Assembly: GCA_905198575.1 (NCBI GenBank)
Contig: CAJKDC010000061.1
Location: 1-17,667, forward strand
Origin: an uncultured Bacteroides sp.
GTDB lineage: Bacteria; Bacteroidota; Bacteroidia; Bacteroidales; Bacteroidaceae
Direction of reading: 5' to 3'
DNA length: 17,667 bases
Shown here piece by piece: positions 13,001-17,667 of this stretch. The first letter of the stretch is position 1, and each line of letters begins with the position of its first letter. A program made the position numbers and the translations under genes. The notes under the pieces are model-generated. The model had not been told where the DNA came from. It ran no database searches and saw only the letters and a list, made by a program, of their open reading frames with translations.

Positions 13001-15814
13001 TTAGCGGGTTTCGCCGGTCGTCATGCTCACCTCGATGCGGTTCTTTTCGCCGAAGAACTTCGTTGCAAATGCTTTCAGGTCGTCGGCCGAAATGCTTTCC
13101 AGCAACTGTTCGTAGTCGGTGTTGAAGTCGGCGTTTTCACGATAGAAGCTGTCCAGTGCTCCCATCCAGTAGCTGTTTTCCTTCACGTTCTCGCGGTGTT
13201 TCTTCAGCATGAATTCCTTCACCTTGCCCAGGTTAGTCAGGTCCGGACCCTGGCTCACGAATTTCTCCACGCCCTGGTTAATCAGCTCTGTCATGTGGGC
13301 ACGGCGTTCCGGGTCGGTATCGAAGTACATCTGGATGACACCCTGTTCCTCCGGATACTTCTGTACGCTGCCACGTACCTGTACACCGTAAGTACCGCCC
13401 TCATCTTCGCGGATGGTCTGCAGATATTCCATGTTCAGCAACTGGTTCAGCATACTCATCTGCATGCTGTTCTTCAGGTTGTAAGGCACCATTCCGCTGT
13501 ATACCACCAGTACGCTGGCTTTCGGAGTCTCCTGTGCTTTCTGGAACACGTTGCGATAGTCGCCGCGGCGCATCTTCAGGTCCGGATCACCGGCTTTCTC
13601 GTTGCGGTGGATAGCCGGCAGACTGCCCAGATAGCGTTCCAGCAGTGGAGTAGCCGTAGCGGCATCGATGTTACCCACCAGGATGAACGTAAAGTCGCTG
13701 GCATCCTTGAAGCGGTCGTTATACAGTGCCATCACCCGTTCGTAGTCTATCTTGTCCATGTCGGCTGCATGGATACGCTGCGTACGCGGTTTGATACCCA
13801 TCATGGCTTTCTGGATGGAGTCACTGAAAGCCACCATCGGATTGGCCTCCTGATTTTCCAGTGCCGCCTTCATGCGGTTCTTGTACGATGCAAAGGCATC
13901 CGCATCCATGCGCGGAGCCGTGAAGTGCAGGTACACCAGCTGCAGCATGGTTTCCAAATCCTTTGGCGAGCATCCGCCGCTCAGTCCTTCGCTGTAGGTA
14001 TTTACCTCAGCCGATGCCGAAGCCATCTTGCCGGCCAGCACCTTGTCCAGGTCGGTCGCGCTGAAGTTGCCCAGACCACCTAGGTCAATCAGGTCGTTCA
14101 TCACCTTGAACTGCAGGGCATCTTTGTCGTCGAAGAGCGAGTTGCCGCCCGGGCTGAATGCCTTCATCTGTATCTGGTCGGCCTTGAATTCGGTTGGTTT
14201 CAGAATCACGCGTACTCCGTTGCTCAGGGTCAGTACGGTCGATCCGAAAGCACCCTTTTCCTGTGCCGTAACCTTACCGCCTTCCGGCAGCGTCTTCAGC
14301 AGCGGTTCGTCCGATACCTTGTCCACGTAAGCCTCCAGCGAATCCTGCTGTACGGTCTTGATCAGGGCAGCTATCTCGGCTTCCGTCGGATACTTCATGC
14401 CTTCTTTTTCCGGACAGAATACGCCGATGGCAATGTTCTTTTCGCCAATCAGCTGCTTCATCATCGCATTGATATGTTCCACCGTAATCGACGGCACAAT
14501 CTGGTTCATGATGGCATATTCGTTTTCAATGCCCGGAATCGGTTCGTTGTCGGTAAAGTGGTTCACATATTCCTGCATGTAGGTATGGTTCTTCACCTTG
14601 TCGCGCTCGTTGTAGGCCGATTCCAGTCCGCGCAGGTAGTCGGCTTTCGCACGGCTGTATTCGCTTGCGGTGAATCCGTAGCGGCGCATGCGTTCTACTT
14701 CGGTCATCACAGCCTTCATGCCCGGCAGGATGGCATCTTCCTTGCAGGCAATACCGCCCGTAAAGGCACCTTTCGTACGCGCCAGGATATAGTCGCCGTC
14801 GAATACCGATGCTTCGATGAACGGCGGTTCAGCTTGCTGCATCAGCTCGGCCAGACGTGCGTTCAGCATACTTTCTGCAGCCGATTTCATATAGTTCATG
14901 GCCAGATAGCCCATGTTGTTCTTCATTTCGGCAGGCACGGCATCGTGCTTGTAGCACAGGTAGACGATAGGTATCTGCTGCTCCTTGTCCTTGGCAATGG
15001 CAATCAGCGGTTCGTCGTTGTCGGGCACCGGATACTGTACGCGTACAGCCGGATTTGCCGGCATTTCGATGGACGAGAACATCTCCTTGATTTTTGCCTC
15101 AATCTTGTCCACATCCACGTCGCCCACTACCAGCACACCCTGCAGGTCCGGACGGTACCATTTCTCATAATAGTCGCGCAGTGCCTGATAGGGGAAGTTG
15201 TCCACTACCTCCATCGTACCGATAGGCAGACGGTTTGCATACTTGCTGCCCTTGTACAGTGTAGGCAGTGTCTGTTCGTACATACGCATCATGGCTCCCA
15301 TGCCCGTACGCCATTCCTCGTGAATCACGCCACGTTCCTTGTCTATCTCTTTCGGGTCCAGTGTCAGGTCGTTGGCCCAGTCGTGCAGCACCAGCAAACA
15401 CGAGTCGATGATGCCGTCGCGTATCACCGGCACGTTGGAGATGTTGTACACCGTCTTGTCCAGCGAGGTATATGCATTCAGGTTCTCGCCGAACTTCACG
15501 CCGATTTTCTCCAGATACTCCCGCAGCAGGTTGCCTGGGAAATGTGTTGTTCCGTTAAAGCACATGTGCTCCAGGAAGTGCGCCAGACCGCGCTGGTTCT
15601 CTTCTTCCAGAATGGAACCCACGTTCTGTGCAATGTAGAAATCGGCCCGCTTTTCGGGCAACTCGTTATGGCGGATGTAATACGTCAGTCCGTTTTCCAG
15701 TTTCCCGATACGCACGTTAGGGTCGGTCGGGATAGGGGGCAGCTGCTGTGCAAATGCTCCCGCCGCACCTCCTGCCAGAAGGATGATGGCAAATGTTTTT
15801 CTGATAATGTTCAT
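13001..15814 (-). CDS. M16 family zinc metallopeptidase
   Basis: This 937-residue pitrilysin/insulinase-type peptidase is predicted to be exported by its signal peptide (KTFAIILLAGGAAGAFAQQ, cleavage near residue 22). The zinc motif HxxEH is HFLEH (79-83). The distal ligand fits exactly: Glu160, in DKERGVIHEEW, lies 76 residues after His83, as in the HxxEH-x76-E rule. A second M16 half starts at about 520-530 (VLTLSNGVRVILKPTEF) without a zinc motif, giving the usual active-plus-inactive clam-shell pair. It probably degrades peptides in the periplasm. The DUF5687 permease gene begins 9 bases past its stop. Peptidase and transporter may share a substrate, which is inference. Confidence 0.94.
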   Translation of the reverse strand: MNIIRKTFAIILLAGGAAGAFAQQLPPIPTDPNVRIGKLENGLTYYIRHNELPEKRADFYIAQNVGSILEEENQRGLAHFLEHMCFNGTTHFPGNLLREYLEKIGVKFGENLNAYTSLDKTVYNISNVPVIRDGIIDSCLLVLHDWANDLTLDPKEIDKERGVIHEEWRTGMGAMMRMYEQTLPTLYKGSKYANRLPIGTMEVVDNFPYQALRDYYEKWYRPDLQGVLVVGDVDVDKIEAKIKEMFSSIEMPANPAVRVQYPVPDNDEPLIAIAKDKEQQIPIVYLCYKHDAVPAEMKNNMGYLAMNYMKSAAESMLNARLAELMQQAEPPFIEASVFDGDYILARTKGAFTGGIACKEDAILPGMKAVMTEVERMRRYGFTASEYSRAKADYLRGLESAYNERDKVKNHTYMQEYVNHFTDNEPIPGIENEYAIMNQIVPSITVEHINAMMKQLIGEKNIAIGVFCPEKEGMKYPTEAEIAALIKTVQQDSLEAYVDKVSDEPLLKTLPEGGKVTAQEKGAFGSTVLTLSNGVRVILKPTEFKADQIQMKAFSPGGNSLFDDKDALQFKVMNDLIDLGGLGNFSATDLDKVLAGKMASASAEVNTYSEGLSGGCSPKDLETMLQLVYLHFTAPRMDADAFASYKNRMKAALENQEANPMVAFSDSIQKAMMGIKPRTQRIHAADMDKIDYERVMALYNDRFKDASDFTFILVGNIDAATATPLLERYLGSLPAIHRNEKAGDPDLKMRRGDYRNVFQKAQETPKASVLVVYSGMVPYNLKNSMQMSMLNQLLNMEYLQTIREDEGGTYGVQVRGSVQKYPEEQGVIQMYFDTDPERRAHMTELINQGVEKFVSQGPDLTNLGKVKEFMLKKHRENVKENSYWMGALDSFYRENADFNTDYEQLLESISADDLKAFATKFFGEKNRIEVSMTTGETR

Positions 15815-15834
15815 GATTACAAGTTGTTGAATAT

Positions 15835-15873
15835 AAAAAACCGGCAGGGGGCAGTTGCTGTCCCCTCCCGGCG
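15835..15873 (-). terminator. Terminator after trxB
   Basis: The GC-rich stem CCGGGAGGGGACAG / CTGCCCCCTGCCGG (- strand, within 15841-15871) has small bulges and a short loop. On the - strand it is followed by six T (15835-15840). It lies 13 bases past the trxB stop and separates the ftsK-lolA-trxB unit from the M16 peptidase gene. Confidence 0.85.
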
Positions 15874-15883
15874 TTGTCTGTTC

Positions 15884-16831
15884 TTATAGCAAGTCGTTTG
15901 CCGACAGATACCTTTCGGCTTCGATGGCAGCCTTACAGCCGCTACCTGCTGCCGTGATGGCCTGGCGGTAGTGCGGGTCGGCCACGTCACCGGCAGCAAA
16001 TACGCCCGGCACGCCTGTACGCGGCGAACCGTCTTCGGTCAGGATGTAGCCCACTTCATCTGTTTTTACCCACGGCTTGAAGATAGCCGAGTTCGGCTGG
16101 TGACCGATGGCCAGGAAGAAACCGTCGATTGCCACGTCGTAGCGTTCTTCGTCAGCTTCACCCATGCGTTTCACCACGTGCATGCCTTCTACGCCGTTGT
16201 CGCCGTACAATCCTACTGCATTGTGCTCAAACAGCACTTGGATGTTCGGGTGATTCAGCACACGCTCCTGCATGATTTTCGATGCACGCAGATATGGTTT
16301 GCGCACCACCAGATACACCTGTCTTGCCAGACCGGCCAGGTAGATAGCCTCTTCGCAGGCAGTGTCGCCGCCACCCACTACAGCTACCACTTTCTTGCGG
16401 TAGAAGAATCCGTCGCAGGTTGCACAGGCACTCACGCCCATACCGGCATATTTCTTTTCGTCTTCCAGTCCCAGATATTTTGCAGTCGCACCGGTCGAGA
16501 TGATTACGGTATCAGCCGTGATTTCTTTCTCGTCATCTACTACGAATTTATACGGAGCAGCGCTCAGGTCAGCTTTAGTTATGATACCGTTACGGATATC
16601 CGCACCGAAGCGCAATGCCTGCTTGCGCAGGTCGTCCATCAGCACCGGACCGGTTACACCTTCCGGATAACCCGGGAAGTTTTCTACTTCTGTCGTGGTG
16701 GTCAGCTGTCCGCCCGGCTGAAGTCCTTCGTACAATACCGGAGCAATGTTGGCACGTCCGGTGTAGATAGCAGCAGTATACCCTGCAGGTCCTGATCCGA
16801 TGATCAGGCATTTTACATGTTCTGTAGCCAT
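15884..16831 (-). CDS. trxB: Thioredoxin-disulfide reductase TrxB
   Basis: TrxB is a cytoplasmic flavoenzyme that passes electrons from NADPH to thioredoxin. The 315-residue length is standard. All signatures are present: FAD-binding GSGPAG (12-17), the GGQLTTTTEVENFPG block (40-54), redox-active CATC (136-139), NADPH-binding GGGDTA (153-158) and the C-terminal FAD motif FAAGDV (278-283). The LolA-like gene ends 65 bases upstream and a terminator follows, so trxB is probably the last gene of an ftsK-lolA-trxB unit. The product would supply reduced thioredoxin to enzymes such as the methionine sulfoxide reductase in this window. Confidence 0.97.
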   Translation of the reverse strand: MATEHVKCLIIGSGPAGYTAAIYTGRANIAPVLYEGLQPGGQLTTTTEVENFPGYPEGVTGPVLMDDLRKQALRFGADIRNGIITKADLSAAPYKFVVDDEKEITADTVIISTGATAKYLGLEDEKKYAGMGVSACATCDGFFYRKKVVAVVGGGDTACEEAIYLAGLARQVYLVVRKPYLRASKIMQERVLNHPNIQVLFEHNAVGLYGDNGVEGMHVVKRMGEADEERYDVAIDGFFLAIGHQPNSAIFKPWVKTDEVGYILTEDGSPRTGVPGVFAAGDVADPHYRQAITAAGSGCKAAIEAERYLSANDLL

Positions 16832-16896
16832 AGTTCTATTCAGTTATCAAGTAAATAAATTATTTCTCTCTTATATATAATATGTATAGTATATGC

Positions 16897-17508
16897 TTAT
16901 CGCAAGTCAATCACTTCCGCGTCCGGATACTGCTTCGGGTTGAAACGGAAATGTGCGTCGCCCCATTGCTGTCCCTTGCGGAATTCGCGGATTACAATCT
17001 CCTGGCGGTCGCCGCTCTTCATCCGGAATGCGATGTACAGCAGTTTGCTTCCGTCGGTTGCCGTTGTCAGCGTGATGTCTGCCACCTCGCTGTCCTGTTT
17101 CGGAGTCAGTATCACTTCCGTGCCCTGCATGCCGTTACGGGTTTTGTTGCCCACATACTTACAGTTGAATACCTGCTTGTAGTTGTCCAGCAGTGCATAC
17201 GGGTTCATCGCCTGTGTTTCTTCCGGAGTAGGGGAGGACACGTTCACTTCCTCGTTGGCCGCTACATAGCTCCACTGCGTCTGTCCGTCGAACCACGTTT
17301 CCACGTCGCCCGCCTTCAGGTGGAAGCGGTTACCCTGCAGTTCCAACACTCCGTCCTGCGTACCACCGAAGCGGAATGTCACTCCGCCCGCCTTGCGCAT
17401 CTGTGTAGCCAGACGGTCCAGCACCTGTACCGCCCGTGCGTCCTGCTGCCCCCAGACCGTTGCTGCGACAGCCCATAGCAGACAGATACTTATCAGTAGT
17501 TTCTTCAT
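16897..17508 (-). CDS. LolA-like outer-membrane lipoprotein carrier
   Basis: LolA-type chaperones shuttle lipoproteins across the periplasm to the outer membrane. The 203-residue protein has a clear signal peptide (KKLLISICLLWAVAATVWG, cleavage before QQ). The LolA-like barrel pattern includes GGVTFRFGGTQDGVLEL, FHLKAGDVETWFDGQTQWSY and NPYALLDNYKQVFNCKYV (the PxxLL segment is typical). Its position directly after ftsK is conserved for lolA genes in many bacteria and supports the assignment. It starts 49 bases after the ftsK stop and ends 65 bases before trxB. Similarity to the proteobacterial proteins is low, so it is best called LolA-like. Confidence 0.85.
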   Translation of the reverse strand: MKKLLISICLLWAVAATVWGQQDARAVQVLDRLATQMRKAGGVTFRFGGTQDGVLELQGNRFHLKAGDVETWFDGQTQWSYVAANEEVNVSSPTPEETQAMNPYALLDNYKQVFNCKYVGNKTRNGMQGTEVILTPKQDSEVADITLTTATDGSKLLYIAFRMKSGDRQEIVIREFRKGQQWGDAHFRFNPKQYPDAEVIDLR

Positions 17509-17557
17509 ACGTTCTCTGTTTTAGGTTTTATCAATATGTCCGCGCATCCGGAAAGCC

Positions 17558-17667
17558 TTAACCTTTCAGACCTCCCATGCGCATGTCAAAGTCATTTTCA
17601 TCCAGACACAGCACGTCGCGCGCCTTACTGCCGTTGGCCGGACCTACGATACCCGCCTTTTCCAGCT
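17558..17667 (-). CDS. ftsK: DNA translocase FtsK, C-terminal end (partial)
   Basis: The window's right edge cuts a leftward gene whose last 35 or so codons are visible, ending at a TAA (17558-17560). They read LEKAGIVGPANGSKARDVL, then CLDENDFDMRMGGLKG. The GPANGSKARDVL block is the end of the FtsK gamma domain, the winged helix that reads KOPS-type polar sequences and activates XerCD for dimer resolution at division. A LolA-like gene directly downstream fits the usual order. Only this end can be seen, so motor domains and length are not assessed. Confidence 0.88.
   Translation of the reverse strand, partial: LEKAGIVGPANGSKARDVLCLDENDFDMRMGGLKG

Noticed and set aside
12995..14083. + strand open frame of 362 codons
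   Set aside because: Shadow of the M16 peptidase C-terminal half, with His/Val/Gln-rich composition typical of antisense frames here.
14474..15889. Long + strand open frame of 471 codons antisense to the M16 peptidase
   Set aside because: The peptidase on the - strand has a full zinc site and signal peptide; the antisense frame has no family features and runs into the terminator.
1..17667. CRISPR array, tRNA or rRNA genes, transposase or integrase genes
   Set aside because: I looked for regularly spaced repeats, tRNA-like cloverleafs and mobile-element proteins on both strands and saw none.

Overview
The window looks like a chromosomal segment from a member of the Bacteroidales, probably Bacteroidaceae; the species cannot be resolved from sequence alone. 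The evidence is TAnnTTTG-type -7 promoter boxes in front of several genes, the near absence of Shine-Dalgarno sequences, lineage-typical families (DUF5687 ABC permease, DUF4858, FloA/NfeD, LolA-like next to FtsK), and gene order. From about 1.84 kb rightward the window is core-like, with roughly 45-57% G+C in sampled lines, and is densely packed. The first 1.8 kb is much more AT-rich (about 23-42% in sampled lines) and looks like an accessory, decaying segment.

Layout. 1-318: no convincing gene, but a strong bidirectional terminator, a 15-bp inverted repeat and an orphan promoter-like motif. 319-885 (-): YdeI/OmpD-associated family protein. 937-~1257 (-): remnant of a metallophosphoesterase gene with in-frame stops. 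1371-1691 (+): intact HipB-like regulator, preceded by a dyad operator candidate, followed 3 nt later by a hipA reduced to its two ends (1695-1781). A bidirectional terminator (1797-1823) closes this segment. 1845-3799 (-): free methionine-R-sulfoxide reductase (GAF type) and mnmE, the latter with its own -7 box. 3871-7766 (-): a probable four-gene unit, TPR/WD40-like exported protein, NfeD, FloA flotillin and a uridine-phosphorylase-like enzyme, ended by a U-tract hairpin. 7908-9099 (+): ttcA-like tRNA thiolase and a small DUF486 membrane protein, divergent from the previous unit. 9156-10648 (-): DUF4858 exported protein and NlpC/P60 lipoprotein. 10750-15814 (-): ABC ATPase, DUF5687 permease and a two-unit M16 metallopeptidase. 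15884-17667 (-): trxB, LolA-like chaperone and the 3' end of ftsK.

How the genes work together. Two tRNA modification enzymes (MnmE, TtcA-like) and two redox/repair enzymes (fRMsr, TrxB) are housekeeping. FloA with NfeD is the known membrane-microdomain pair, here with an exported TPR/beta-propeller protein upstream. M16 peptidase plus ABC ATPase plus DUF5687 permease form a compact envelope/export cluster, with a cell-wall NlpC/P60 hydrolase downstream beyond a hairpin. FtsK-LolA-TrxB is a plausible single transcript.

I did not find a convincing undescribed multi-gene system. The items most worth a second look are in the AT-rich left end: the collapsed hipBA locus with its retained operator, the decayed phosphoesterase whose end abuts a live promoter, and the promoter-like motif with no obvious gene.
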